From contig NC_017956.1 of the NCBI RefSeq assembly GCF_000264455.2, positions 186,001 through 250,000 on the forward strand: a stretch of 64,000 nucleotides of DNA, given 5' to 3'. Positions 9,862-18,565 of this stretch are shown here, in pieces. Within the stretch, counting starts at the first letter, position 1; the number at the start of each line of letters is the position of its first letter. Position numbers and translations under genes: made by a program. The stretch comes from Tistrella mobilis KA081020-065 (GTDB taxonomy: Bacteria; Pseudomonadota; Alphaproteobacteria; Tistrellales; Tistrellaceae). The notes beneath the pieces are model-generated. The model ran no database searches and was not told where the DNA came from. It saw nothing but the letters and a program-made list of their open reading frames with translations.

Positions 9862-10530
9862 ATGCGCACGCTTTATCATCACTGGCTGAACCCTGGTTGC
9901 CGCGTGGTCCGACTGGCCCTCGGCGAGAAGCAGCTCGATCACGATCTGCAGCTCGAAAAGGCGTGGGAACGCCGCACCGAGTTCCTGAGGCTCAATCCGG
10001 CAGCCGTGCTTCCGGTTCTGGTTGAAGCCGACGACACCGTGGTCGCCGGCCATCGCACCGTGCTCGAATATCTGGAAGAGGCCTATCCGGAACATCCCCT
10101 GCTGCCGCGCCGGCCGGGCGACCGCGCCGAGGTGCGCCGGCTGATCGACTGGTTCGACCACAAATTCTCCGACGAGGTCACCCGCAATCTCGTGGGGGAG
10201 AAGGTGGACAAGCGCCTGGCAGGCTTGGGACAGCCGACTTCGGCCGCGATCCGCGCGGGCCTCGCCAATATCAACTATCACCTGGAATACGTGGCCTTCC
10301 TGACCGAGCGGCGCAAATGGCTGGCCGGCGACCAGCTCTCGCTGGCCGATCTGGCCGCTGCCGCCCATCTTTCGGCGATCGACTATCTGGGCGATGTGCC
10401 CTGGGTCCGCCATCCGGTCGCCAAGGAATGGTATGTCCGGATCAAGTCCCGGCCGAGCTTCCGGCCCATGCTCAAGGACCGGATCATCGGCATTGCGCCC
10501 GCGGCGCATTATGGCGACCTCGATTTCTGA
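9862..10530 (+). CDS. Glutathione S-transferase family protein
   Basis: 222 residues. An N-terminal thioredoxin-like domain begins MRTLYHHWLNPGCR, contains the cis-proline region AVLPVL, and ends at HRTVLEYLEE, where the glutathione gamma-glutamyl group is usually bound. A helical C-terminal domain with LSLADLAAAAHLS follows. Members conjugate or reduce substrates with glutathione in the cytosol. The substrate cannot be told from the sequence. Its 3' end overlaps the start of queG by 20 bases. Confidence 0.9.
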   Translation: MRTLYHHWLNPGCRVVRLALGEKQLDHDLQLEKAWERRTEFLRLNPAAVLPVLVEADDTVVAGHRTVLEYLEEAYPEHPLLPRRPGDRAEVRRLIDWFDHKFSDEVTRNLVGEKVDKRLAGLGQPTSAAIRAGLANINYHLEYVAFLTERRKWLAGDQLSLADLAAAAHLSAIDYLGDVPWVRHPVAKEWYVRIKSRPSFRPMLKDRIIGIAPAAHYGDLDF

Positions 10531-11725
10531 TCGGCGCCCGCCCGCGCCGCCACCGCCCAGGCGCAAGGGGCCGCCGCTCGACCTCGACCCCGCCGGCTGG
10601 ACGGCGGCGATCCGCGCCAGGGCCAGGGAGATCGGCTTCGATGCCGTGGGCTTCGCCCCGGCCCGCCTTCCCCCTGCGACGGGCGAGGCGCTCGACCGGT
10701 TCGTCGAACTCGGCCGCCATGGCGACATGCGCTGGATCGAGGACCGGATCGACTGGCGCCGCAGCCCCGATGCGCTCTGGCCCGAGGCACGCAGTGCCAT
10801 CGTACTCGCCCAGAATTACGGGCCGGACATCGATCCCCTCGCCAATCTCTCCCACCCTGAGACCGGCAGCCTGTCGGTCTATGCCCGGGGCGACGACTAT
10901 CACGAGGTGATCAAGGCAAAGTTGCGCCGTCTGGCCCGCTGGCTGTGGGACGAAAGCGCGGTCGAACTCAAATTCTTCGTCGATACTGCGCCGGTGATGG
11001 AAAAGCCGCTGGCGGCGCTGGCCGGGCTGGGCTGGCAGGGGCGTCACACCAATCTGGTTTCGCGTGATTTCGGATCCTGGACCTTTCTTGCGGTGATGCT
11101 GACCGGGCTCGACCTCGTCCATGACCGCCCCCATGGCGATCGCTGCGGCAGCTGCCAGGCCTGTCTGGATGCCTGTCCGACGGATGCCTTCCCGGCGCCT
11201 TATGAACTGGATGCCCGGCGCTGCATTTCCTATCTCACCATCGAACTCGACGGGCCGGTGCCGGCGGAGTTCCGGGCCGCCATGGGCAACCGGATCTATG
11301 GCTGCGACGACTGCCTGGCGGTCTGCCCCTGGAACAAGTTCGCGAGAGGGGCCGCCGAGACGAAGCTGGCGGGCCGCGAGGCGTTGACGGCGCCGGCGCT
11401 TGCCGATCTGGCCGGACTGGACGATGGCGCATTCCGCACCATGTTCGCGAAGACCGCCGTCAAGCGGATCGGCCGCGACCGCTTCGTCCGCAATGTCGCG
11501 ATCGCGATCGGCAATTCCGGGCGGCCCGATCTGGTGCCGGCACTCCGGCCGCTGCTGGCGGATGGTGCGGCGCAGGTCCGGGCGATGGCGGTCTGGGCGG
11601 CATCGCGGCTGATGTCGCCGGCTGAATTTGCAGGCGCGGCGGCCGGGCGGTTGCCGGGCGAAACCGATCCGGTGGTGCTGACCGAATGGCGGGCTGCCGG
11701 TGTCCTGTCCGAGGAGGGGCCATGA
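10511..11725 (+). CDS. queG: Epoxyqueuosine reductase
   Basis: 404 residues. This cobalamin and iron-sulfur enzyme carries out the last step of queuosine synthesis in tRNA by reducing epoxyqueuosine. The two ferredoxin-like cluster motifs are visible as CGSCQACLDACP and CDDCLAVCPWNKF, with the family cysteine in RRCISYL between them. The catalytic-site region FVDTAPVMEKPLA is present. The C-terminal part resembles the HEAT-like repeat tail. The frame is open to 10394, but the ATG at 10511 gives the normal length and overlaps the preceding gene by 20 bases. The proline-rich start (residues 8-16) is not part of the conserved fold. Confidence 0.95.
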   Translation: MATSISDRRPPAPPPPRRKGPPLDLDPAGWTAAIRARAREIGFDAVGFAPARLPPATGEALDRFVELGRHGDMRWIEDRIDWRRSPDALWPEARSAIVLAQNYGPDIDPLANLSHPETGSLSVYARGDDYHEVIKAKLRRLARWLWDESAVELKFFVDTAPVMEKPLAALAGLGWQGRHTNLVSRDFGSWTFLAVMLTGLDLVHDRPHGDRCGSCQACLDACPTDAFPAPYELDARRCISYLTIELDGPVPAEFRAAMGNRIYGCDDCLAVCPWNKFARGAAETKLAGREALTAPALADLAGLDDGAFRTMFAKTAVKRIGRDRFVRNVAIAIGNSGRPDLVPALRPLLADGAAQVRAMAVWAASRLMSPAEFAGAAAGRLPGETDPVVLTEWRAAGVLSEEGP

Positions 11726-12687
11726 CCGACCACCCCGCCGATCACGAGGCGACCGATCCCGTGGCCCTGCTTCGCCCTGTGGCGGGCCATGGAGGCCTGC
11801 TGTTCTGCTTCGGCCTCGGCTTTTCCGCCCGGGCGCTGGCCCGGGCCTGGATGGCGGCGGGCGGCCGGGTGGCAGGTACCTGCCGGAGCGCCGGCAAGCG
11901 CGATCAGCTGGTGGCCGAGGGGATCGCCGCGCATCTGTTCGACGGCAGCGAAGCGATGGACGCCGCAGGTCTCGCGGATCTGGGACGGGCCGTGGCGATC
12001 CTGTCTTCGGTCGGCCCCGATGCCGGGGGCGATGCGGTGATCCGGGTTCACGGGGCGGATATTGCCGCCGCAGCGGCAGCCGGTGCGGCACGCGGTGCCG
12101 CGCCCTGGATCGGCTATCTGTCGACCACCGGGGTCTATGGCGATCATGGTGGCGGCTGGGTCGACGAGACCACACCGACCATCGCCGCCGCCGGCCGGGG
12201 CGGCCGCCGGGTGGCGGCGGAACAGGCCTGGTCGGCGCTGGCGCCCGAGGCGCCGGCCCATCTCTTCCGGCTGGCCGGCATCTATGGCCCTGGTCGGTCG
12301 GCGCTCGATACGGTCCGCGCCGGACGGGCGCATCGGGTGGTGAAGCCGGGCCAGGTCTTCTCGCGCATCCATGTCGACGACATCGCCGCCGTGCTGGCCG
12401 CCTCGATCGCCCGCCCCGCCCCCGGGCGCGCCTACAATCTCTGCGACGACGAGGCAGCCCCGCCCCAGGACGTGATCCTGCATGCCTGCGAACTGCTGGG
12501 GGTGACACCGCCGCCGGAAGTGCCGTTCGAGGAGGCCGATCTCAGCCCGATGGCGCGCAGCTTCTACGCCGACAACAAGCGGGTGCACAACAACCGGATC
12601 CGCGAGGAGCTGGGCGTGCGGCTGAAATACCGCACCTACCGGGAGGGGCTGGCCGCCCAGCTTGCGGCGGAAGCGGCGCGCCGGTAG
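11722..12687 (+). CDS. NAD-dependent epimerase/SDR-like protein (YeeZ-like)
   Basis: 321 residues, overlapping the queG stop by four bases (ATGA), so translation is probably coupled. The protein is an extended-SDR-type Rossmann protein. The nucleotide motif is the divergent FCFGLGFSARALA instead of GxxGxxG, as in YeeZ-like proteins. The segment YLSTTGVYGDHGG holds the YxxxD-type region, and HVDDIAAVL is a conserved late motif. The substrate is unknown. The classical SDR YxxxK pair is not evident, so catalytic activity is uncertain. Confidence 0.85.
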   Translation: MTDHPADHEATDPVALLRPVAGHGGLLFCFGLGFSARALARAWMAAGGRVAGTCRSAGKRDQLVAEGIAAHLFDGSEAMDAAGLADLGRAVAILSSVGPDAGGDAVIRVHGADIAAAAAAGAARGAAPWIGYLSTTGVYGDHGGGWVDETTPTIAAAGRGGRRVAAEQAWSALAPEAPAHLFRLAGIYGPGRSALDTVRAGRAHRVVKPGQVFSRIHVDDIAAVLAASIARPAPGRAYNLCDDEAAPPQDVILHACELLGVTPPPEVPFEEADLSPMARSFYADNKRVHNNRIREELGVRLKYRTYREGLAAQLAAEAARR

Positions 12688-12693
12688 CGGCGG

Positions 12694-14274
12694 TCAGGCG
12701 GGAAGCCGCAGATACCGGCCAATGCCCACCCGGGCGAGCAGGTCCGGGTCGTGGCTGACCAGGACCAGGGCGCCATCCCAGGCGGCAAGTGCGGTCTCCA
12801 CCGTCTCGGTCGACTCCAGATCCAGGTGATTGGTGGGCTCGTCGAGCAGCAGCAGCTCCGGCGGTTCCGCCTGGCCGAGCAGGCAGGCGAGAGCGACCCG
12901 CACCCGCTCGCCGCCGCTCAGCATGGCCGTCTGCCGCAATGCGGCGTCACCGCGGAACAGGAAGCGTGCAAGGGTTGCGCGCAGGGCTTCCTCGCCGGCA
13001 TCGGGCGCATGGCGCCGCAGATTGTCGAGCAGGCTGAGCGCCGGATCGAGCAGATCCGCATGCTGGTCGAGCAGGGCGATCCGGCCGGGGCGTCGGACCG
13101 AACCGCTGCGGGGCAGGTCCAGCCCGGCGGCGATCCTGAGCAGCGACGTCTTGCCGGCACCGTTCGGGCCCGTAATCGCGATCCGCTCCGGCCCCGTGAC
13201 GCTGAGATCGGGCAGGGAGATGCCGGCCGCCGTTACGACATCGCGCATGTCGAGCAGCTCCCGCCCACGGGCGAGACCTGTTGCGGGCAGTGAGAAAGCC
13301 GGCCGGCCGGTCAGGTCGAGCGCGGCGCGGGCGGCCGTCAGGTCGCCTGCTGCCGTCTCCAGACGCCTTGCTGCCAGCCGGTTCCCGCGGCCCCGGCTGC
13401 GTTCCGCCCGATCCTGTCGGGCATCGAGCAGGATCTTCGGCATGTCGCCGCGGGCGCGATGCCGGCGGCCGGCGGCGTCGCGGCGATCCTGACGCGCGGC
13501 CGCCGCCGAGGCCTCGCGCTTTGTCCGGCTCATCTGATCCCGGGCGGCGGCCATGGCGGCATGGGCCGCGGCTTCCCGGGCCGTGCGCGCGGCAAGCCAA
13601 GCCTCGCTGCCGCCTGTGTGGTGGAAGACCCGGCCCGGCGCCAGTTCCAGAATGCGGGGCAGGCCGCGCAACAGGTCCCGGTCATGAGACGCGATGATCA
13701 GCCCGCCCGTCCAGTCTGCGATGAGAGAGGCGACCGCCTGCCGCCCGCTCTCGTCCAGATGGTTGGTCGGCTCGTCCAGCAGCAGCAGATCCGGTTCGGC
13801 CAGGATCGCGCCTGCAAGCCGCAACCGGGCGCGTTCGCCACCGCTGAGGGTCGCGACGGGGCGGCGGACATCCAGGTCCGCAAGGCCCATCCGGGTCAGT
13901 GCCGCGATGATCCGGGCTTCAAGGCCCCAGTCGATGCGGGCTGCGTCACGGGCGTCGATGCGCCCCGTCAGCGCGCGGTCGATGAGGTCGAGCGCGGCCC
14001 TCTGGCCGATCAGATCGGCAATGGTCAGATCCGTCGGCGTGCCTGCCGTCTGGTCGAGCAGCAGGCAGCCGGCCGGCCGGACGATCCGACCGGCCGCGGG
14101 AGAGGCATGGCCGCTGATGATCCGGAGCAGGGTCGATTTGCCACTGCCGTTGCGACCGACGAGACCAAGGGACTCTTGGCCCAGATCGAGATCGAGCCCT
14201 GAAAAAAGCTCACGCCCCCGGGGATCGATCGCGGCAATGCCGCGGAGGCTGAGGTGCACGGTGGTGGATGACAT
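12694..14274 (-). CDS. ABC-F family ATP-binding protein
   Basis: 526 residues with two ATP-binding cassettes and no membrane segments, the ABC-F arrangement. These proteins bind the ribosome E site and act on stalled translation or confer antibiotic protection. The first cassette has GRNGSGKST and LSGGERARLRLA, the second GPNGAGKTS and LSGGERVRVALA. An arginine-rich linker of about 80 residues joins them, the region that reaches toward the peptidyl-transferase centre in this family. It could be a housekeeping factor or a resistance factor; the sequence does not decide. It runs convergently to the epimerase gene. A 12-bp perfect inverted repeat lies just upstream of its start. Confidence 0.93.
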   Translation of the reverse strand: MSSTTVHLSLRGIAAIDPRGRELFSGLDLDLGQESLGLVGRNGSGKSTLLRIISGHASPAAGRIVRPAGCLLLDQTAGTPTDLTIADLIGQRAALDLIDRALTGRIDARDAARIDWGLEARIIAALTRMGLADLDVRRPVATLSGGERARLRLAGAILAEPDLLLLDEPTNHLDESGRQAVASLIADWTGGLIIASHDRDLLRGLPRILELAPGRVFHHTGGSEAWLAARTAREAAAHAAMAAARDQMSRTKREASAAAARQDRRDAAGRRHRARGDMPKILLDARQDRAERSRGRGNRLAARRLETAAGDLTAARAALDLTGRPAFSLPATGLARGRELLDMRDVVTAAGISLPDLSVTGPERIAITGPNGAGKTSLLRIAAGLDLPRSGSVRRPGRIALLDQHADLLDPALSLLDNLRRHAPDAGEEALRATLARFLFRGDAALRQTAMLSGGERVRVALACLLGQAEPPELLLLDEPTNHLDLESTETVETALAAWDGALVLVSHDPDLLARVGIGRYLRLPA

Positions 14275-14289
14275 GGAGAGCCTTCGGAA

Positions 14290-14330
14290 CGGAACGACGA
14301 CACGGGGTGATGCGGTCGGTCGTCGTTCCG
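14290..14330 (-). promoter_or_regulatory. Perfect 12-bp inverted repeat in the ABC-F leader
   Basis: Bases 14290-14301 and 14319-14330 are exact reverse complements with a 17-base loop. The repeat ends 15 bases before the ABC-F start codon on the minus strand. As RNA it would form a stable hairpin next to the ribosome-binding region; as DNA it could be an operator. Confidence 0.6.
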
Positions 14331-14402
14331 ATCATCGGCAGGGCACTCCTGAAGGCTGCGGCGTCTGAAGGTCCCCGATATGTGGGGAGCCGCGGCCCCG
14401 GA

Positions 14403-15221
14403 TCAATCCGCTTCGACCACCAGCCGGCACACCTCGTCGAGGGTGCGGGTCAGCATGGCGATGTCGGAAGGCGTCGAAAGCCGATGATCGCCGCCTTTGA
14501 CCAGCTCGAGCCGGAGATCGGTGGTGGTCAGTGCCGCGGCGGTTTCCAGCGACAGCCGCCAGGGCACGTCGGGATCTTCCAGGCCGTGGAGCAGGCGCAC
14601 CGGCCCTTCGAAGGGGATGGGGCCGTCGAGCACCAGATTGTCGCGCCCCTCTTCGATCAGCCGGCGGGTGATCACCGTGGGCTCCGGGTCGTATTCCGAT
14701 GGGATCTCCAGGCGGCCGTCGCGGAGCAGCATCGCCTGCTGGTCGGCGGTCATGTCGGGCCACATCAGCCTTTCGGTGAAGTCGGGCGCCGCGGCGATGC
14801 CGATCATGCCCTTCACCCGATCAGGGCGGGCCAGGGCGACGCGCAGCATGATCCAGCCGCCCATGCTGGAGCCCACCAGGACCAGCGGGCCGTCGGTCAG
14901 GCGATCGATCATCACCAGCGCATCTTCGACCCAGCGGCCGATGCAGCCGTCTTCGAAGGCGCCGTCTGAGATGCCGTGACCGGAATAGTCGAACCGCAGA
15001 TAGGGCCGGCCGGTGCGGGCGCAGAACCCGTCGAGCGCCATGGCCTTGGTGCCGGTCATGTCCGAGCGGAACCCGCCCAGGAACACGACGCCCGGCCCGG
15101 GCGCCCAGAGCTTGGGCAGATGGCGATGATAGGCCAGATGCACGCCGTCGCCGCGATCGATGCGGCCGGTATCGGAACCGGCGGGATGGGCGGGGTCGGC
15201 GGAAGAAGTGGGGGTGGACAC
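14403..15221 (-). CDS. Alpha/beta hydrolase
   Basis: 272 residues from a GTG at 15221, which is preceded by GGAGG with five bases spacing. An ATG at 15233 is the alternative, and the frame is open to 15512. The fold is shown by GGFRSDMTGTKA, the nucleophile elbow GSSMGG with the serine, the segment LHGLEDPDVPW and the histidine in GGDHRLS, which form a Ser-Asp-His triad. It resembles the short esterase/palmitoyl-thioesterase-like group (ABHD10-like), though the substrate cannot be fixed. It runs in the same direction as the ABC-F gene and is separated from it by about 130 bases. Confidence 0.85.
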   Translation of the reverse strand: MSTPTSSADPAHPAGSDTGRIDRGDGVHLAYHRHLPKLWAPGPGVVFLGGFRSDMTGTKAMALDGFCARTGRPYLRFDYSGHGISDGAFEDGCIGRWVEDALVMIDRLTDGPLVLVGSSMGGWIMLRVALARPDRVKGMIGIAAAPDFTERLMWPDMTADQQAMLLRDGRLEIPSEYDPEPTVITRRLIEEGRDNLVLDGPIPFEGPVRLLHGLEDPDVPWRLSLETAAALTTTDLRLELVKGGDHRLSTPSDIAMLTRTLDEVCRLVVEAD

Positions 15222-15423
15222 GCGATCCTCCATTTGGGGGATAAGGTTGGATGTGGATGAGGGCGGGCGTGACGGGCCGGATGCATGACAGGTGGACCGG
15301 TGACCATTTCGGGGCGTGAGCAGCCCGGACTTCTGCCGGAAAGGTCGCTCGTGTAGTCTGTGGGCGGATCCGGCCGGGTGGCCGGGCCAGCCGTGCCCGT
15401 GCCCGCATGGAGCCCTGAACCCG

Positions 15424-16644
15424 GTGCAATCGGACGATATTAGCAGCAAGCCCGCCCATGACCCAAACGACGGTCCTGTGACGCCCCCCGCGTCGGCCTT
15501 CCGGCCGCGCACCGTTCTTCAGGTGCTTCCGGCGCTGGGACCGGGGGGTGTGGAGCGCGGCACCGTCGACATCGCCGCCGGCCTGATCGCCGCCGGCTGG
15601 CGTGCCGTCGTGGCCTCGGCGGGCGGACCGCTGGCCGTGGAACTGGAGCGGCTGGGCGGCCGGCATGTCACCCTGCCGCTGGCGACGAAGCGCCCCTGGG
15701 CGATCCGCGCCAATGCCGGGCGGCTTGCCGATCTGATCCGGGAAGAGGGGGTCGACCTGGTCCATGCCCGCTCTCGCGCACCGGCCTGGAGCGCTTTTAT
15801 GGCGGCGGAGCGCACCGGCACCCCCTTCGTGACCACCTTTCACGGCACCTATGGTCACGGCAGCTGGCTGAAGCGCCGCTACAACGCGGTGATGACCCGC
15901 GGCCGGCCGCTGATCGCCATCTCGGACTTCATCGCCGACCATCTGCAGACGGTCTATGGCGTCGATCCGGCCGTGATCCGGACCATCCCGCGCGGGGTGG
16001 ATGTTTCGAAATTCCATCCGGCAGCGGTCTCGGCCGACCGCATCATCGCACTCGCCCGCCGCTGGCGGCTGGACGAAAGCCGGGCACTGATCCTGATGCC
16101 GGGCCGGCTCAGCCGATGGAAGGGGCATATCGTGCTGCTTGATGCGCTGGCCGAGCTTGGGCGGCGCGATGTGCAATGCGTGATGGTGGGCGCCGCCCCC
16201 GGCACCGAGAGCTACCGCGCCGAAGTCGAGCAGGCGATCCGGGATCGCGGGCTGGAAGATGTGGTGGGCATTGCGGATGCCGAACGCGACATGCCGGCGG
16301 CCTACATGCTCGCCGATGTGGTGGTGTCGCCGGCGACGGAGCCCGAGGCTTTCGGCCGGGTGCCGGTGGAGGCCCAGGCGATGGGCCGCTGGATCATCGC
16401 CACGGATCATGGTGGCGCGCGCGAGACCGTGGACACGAATATCGGCGGCATGCTTGTGCCGCCGGGGGATGCCGAGGCGCTGGCCCGGGCGCTGGGGCTG
16501 GCCCTGACCATGGATCCGAAGGCGCGGGCCGCTGCGGCGCGTGCGATGATCGCCCATGTCGACGGCCGCTTCACCCTTGCCCGGATGCAGGCATCCACGC
16601 TGGCGGTCTACGAGGAGGCGCTGGCCCGGGGGCGACCGGTATGA
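15424..16644 (+). CDS. Glycosyltransferase family 4 protein
   Basis: About 406 residues with the GT-B fold of family 4: an N-terminal acceptor domain with LPALGPGGVERGTV and a C-terminal donor domain with MPGRLSRWKGH and the EX7E region PATEPEAFGRVPVEAQAMG. Such enzymes add sugars from nucleotide donors to lipopolysaccharide or other glycans on the inner face of the membrane. The start is uncertain: GTG at 15424 has GGAG 12 bases upstream, GTG at 15478 lies closer to the conserved region, and the frame is open to 15316. The next gene overlaps its stop by four bases, which links it to LPS core assembly. Confidence 0.88.
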   Translation: MQSDDISSKPAHDPNDGPVTPPASAFRPRTVLQVLPALGPGGVERGTVDIAAGLIAAGWRAVVASAGGPLAVELERLGGRHVTLPLATKRPWAIRANAGRLADLIREEGVDLVHARSRAPAWSAFMAAERTGTPFVTTFHGTYGHGSWLKRRYNAVMTRGRPLIAISDFIADHLQTVYGVDPAVIRTIPRGVDVSKFHPAAVSADRIIALARRWRLDESRALILMPGRLSRWKGHIVLLDALAELGRRDVQCVMVGAAPGTESYRAEVEQAIRDRGLEDVVGIADAERDMPAAYMLADVVVSPATEPEAFGRVPVEAQAMGRWIIATDHGGARETVDTNIGGMLVPPGDAEALARALGLALTMDPKARAAAARAMIAHVDGRFTLARMQASTLAVYEEALARGRPV

Positions 16645-17612
16645 AGAGGGCACAGAAGATCGTCGTGCCGCCAATGCCGGATCCGAAGGCCCGGGTGCTG
16701 GTGATCAAGCATTCCGCCTTCGGTGACGTGATCCTGGCGCTGGGGCCGATGAAGGCGATCCGCCTGGCCCATCCGGAGGGCCGCATCACCCTGCTGACCA
16801 CGAAGCCTTATGCCGGGCTGCTGGACCAGAGCGGGCTGTTCGACGAGATCTGGATCGACGAGCGCCCCAAGGCCTGGCAGTTCGGCAAGGTCCGCGATAT
16901 GCGACGCCGGCTGAATGCCGAAGGCTTCGAGCGGGTCTACGACCTGCAGACCAGCGATCGCAGCAGCAGCTATTTCCGCCTGTTCGACCGGCCGCGGCCG
17001 CTCTGGTCCGGCATTGCGCCCGGATGCGCGTTGCCCCATGCCAACCCGCAACGCGACCACATGCACACGCTGGAGCGTCAGGCCGAACAGCTGGCCATGG
17101 CCGGGATCACCCGGGTGCCGGCGCCGGATCTCGGCTTCCTGAAGGCGGATCTGTCCGGCTTCGATCTGCCGGGGCGGTTCGGTCTGCTGGTGCCGGGTGG
17201 CGCCGCGCATCGCCCGGGCAAGCGCTGGCCGGCCGCGAAGTATGCCGAGACCGCGGGGCTGCTTGCCGATCAGGGCATCGTGCCGATGCTGATCGGCACG
17301 AATGCCGAGGCCGGGGCGATCGATGCGGTGGTGGCTGCCGAGCCGCGGGCGGTGTCGCTGCAGGGGCGCACCAGCTTTGCCGAGATCGCAAGTCTTGCCC
17401 GGCGTGCGGCGATCGCGGTGGGCAACGACACCGGGCCGATGCATCTGATCGCCGCGGTCGGCTGCCCCTCGCTCAGCCTGTTCTCGAAGGAGAGCGACCC
17501 GCAGCTGACCCGTCCCCGGGGGCCGCGCGCCTCGTGGTTGCGGTCGGATCGGCTTGCCGATCTGTCGGTCGGAGAGGTCGCGACCGCCATCCGCCGGCTG
17601 CTCGAGACGTGA
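16641..17612 (+). CDS. Glycosyltransferase family 9 (LPS heptosyltransferase-like)
   Basis: 323 residues, starting with ATGA overlapping the previous stop. The N-terminal LVIKHSAFGDVILALGPMKAI and the C-terminal AVGNDTGPMHLIAAVGCP are signature segments of ADP-heptose:LPS heptosyltransferases (WaaC/WaaF/RfaQ type, GT9). The catalytic Asp near the N-terminus is the D in FGDV. It presumably transfers a heptose or related sugar to the lipopolysaccharide core in the cytoplasm. The acceptor cannot be told. The pair with the GT4 gene forms a two-gene LPS unit ending about 240 bases before infC. Confidence 0.92.
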   Translation: MKRAQKIVVPPMPDPKARVLVIKHSAFGDVILALGPMKAIRLAHPEGRITLLTTKPYAGLLDQSGLFDEIWIDERPKAWQFGKVRDMRRRLNAEGFERVYDLQTSDRSSSYFRLFDRPRPLWSGIAPGCALPHANPQRDHMHTLERQAEQLAMAGITRVPAPDLGFLKADLSGFDLPGRFGLLVPGGAAHRPGKRWPAAKYAETAGLLADQGIVPMLIGTNAEAGAIDAVVAAEPRAVSLQGRTSFAEIASLARRAAIAVGNDTGPMHLIAAVGCPSLSLFSKESDPQLTRPRGPRASWLRSDRLADLSVGEVATAIRRLLET

Positions 17613-17641
17613 CCGGGGCTAAGTTGCCGTTCAAGAAAGAC

Positions 17642-17669
17642 TTGCACGACACCGGACCGTGACTATCCT
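17642..17669 (+). promoter_or_regulatory. Possible sigma-70 promoter of infC
   Basis: TTGCAC at 17642-17647 and TATCCT at 17664-17669 are separated by 16 bases. The match is moderate. It would give an infC leader of about 175 bases. Confidence 0.4.
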
Positions 17670-17682
17670 TCTGTCATATCGG

Positions 17683-17824
17683 CGACGCGCATGTGCGCGT
17701 CGACCCCGCCTCATGCCCTGTTGCCTGGTTCAAGAACCATCCCGTCGTCACCATATCCGGTTCTGATCGACCGGTGTCGTGCCCGGGCATGGGCTTCCTG
17801 ATCCGGCCCGCAGGGTGCGGGTTT
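17683..17824 (+). promoter_or_regulatory. Structured infC leader with three hairpins
   Basis: Three inverted repeats follow the putative promoter. There is a perfect 9-bp repeat around a 2-base centre at 17683-17702. A 14-base palindrome, TGGTTCAAGAACCA, lies at 17726-17739. A 6-bp stem at 17807-17821 is followed by TTT, like a weak terminator. The last could work as an attenuator upstream of infC. Confidence 0.5.
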
Positions 17825-17852
17825 CCGGTCGGCAATCGAAAGGGGACTGACC

Positions 17853-18446
17853 ATCGCTAGAAGACCAATGCCGGTGGCGCCGAACGCGAATCGCGACGCC
17901 CATCGCATCAATGAAGCCATCCGCGTGCCGCAGGTGCGTCTGATCGACGCCGACGGCAACATGATCGGTATCGTCTCCCGGGACGACGCCCTGAACCGCG
18001 CTGCCGATGCCGGGCTCGACCTGGTTGAAGTCGCGGCTCAGGCCGAACCGCCCGTGTGCAAGCTTCTCGACTACGGCAAGTTCAAGTACGAGTCGCAGAA
18101 GAAGGCCCAGGAGGCCCGGAAGAAGCACAAGACGATCGAGATCAAGGAACTCAAGTTCCGGCCGAACATCGACGACAACGACTACAACGTCAAGATGAAG
18201 CATGCCGTCAAGTTCCTGACCGAAGGCGACAAGGTGAAGATCACCATGCGCTTCCGCGGTCGTGAAGTGACGCACCAGGATCTGGGCATGCGCGTCCTGA
18301 TGCGGGTTGCGGGTGATCTTGTCGAACTGGGCAAGGTCGAGCAGCGCCCGACCCTTGAAGGTCGTCAGATGACCATGGTGCTTGCACCGCTCGTCCAGCC
18401 GGGCGAGAAGGCCGAAGGTGCGGACAAGGCCGCCGAAAAGGCATGA
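17853..18446 (+). CDS. infC: Translation initiation factor IF-3
   Basis: IF-3 binds the 30S subunit, keeps it free of 50S and checks start-codon pairing. The N-domain (INEAIRVPQVRLID) and C-domain (KEIKFRPNI-like through REVTHQDLGM) are complete. The most likely start is an ATC at 17853, six bases after AGGGGA, giving 197 residues beginning with initiator Met then ARRPMPVAP. The first in-frame ATG is at 17868 but has only a poor ribosome site. A non-AUG start is expected, because IF-3 represses its own message through discrimination against AUU/AUC codons in E. coli. infC leads the ribosomal gene cluster with rpmI and rplT, as in most bacteria. Confidence 0.95.
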   Translation: MARRPMPVAPNANRDAHRINEAIRVPQVRLIDADGNMIGIVSRDDALNRAADAGLDLVEVAAQAEPPVCKLLDYGKFKYESQKKAQEARKKHKTIEIKELKFRPNIDDNDYNVKMKHAVKFLTEGDKVKITMRFRGREVTHQDLGMRVLMRVAGDLVELGKVEQRPTLEGRQMTMVLAPLVQPGEKAEGADKAAEKA

Positions 18447-18482
18447 GCTGACCGGTCTCGTGCCTGCTGGCTTGCGATGGGC

Positions 18483-18520
18483 GCCGGGACCCGTGGGATC
18501 CCGGCTGCCTTTTCGGCAGC
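18483..18520 (+). terminator. Overlapping hairpins between infC and rpmI
   Basis: A 7-bp perfect stem (18483-18489 with 18499-18505) is followed by TGCCTTTT. A second stem (18504-18509 with 18515-18520) encloses the T-run and shares two bases with the first, so only one can form. This could be a terminator or an attenuator for read-through from infC. Confidence 0.5.
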
Positions 18521-18536
18521 GGCGTGCGTCCTGCAC

Positions 18537-18565
18537 TTGCCAAGTGCCGGTGGCGTCGCTATAAA
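18537..18565 (+). promoter_or_regulatory. Sigma-70 promoter of rpmI-rplT
   Basis: TTGCCA at 18537-18542 and TATAAA at 18560-18565 are spaced by exactly 17 bases, which is close to consensus. The -35 box lies inside a perfect 7-1-7 palindrome at 18533-18547 that could be an operator. Transcription would start near 18572 and give a leader of about 140 bases before rpmI. Confidence 0.7.
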
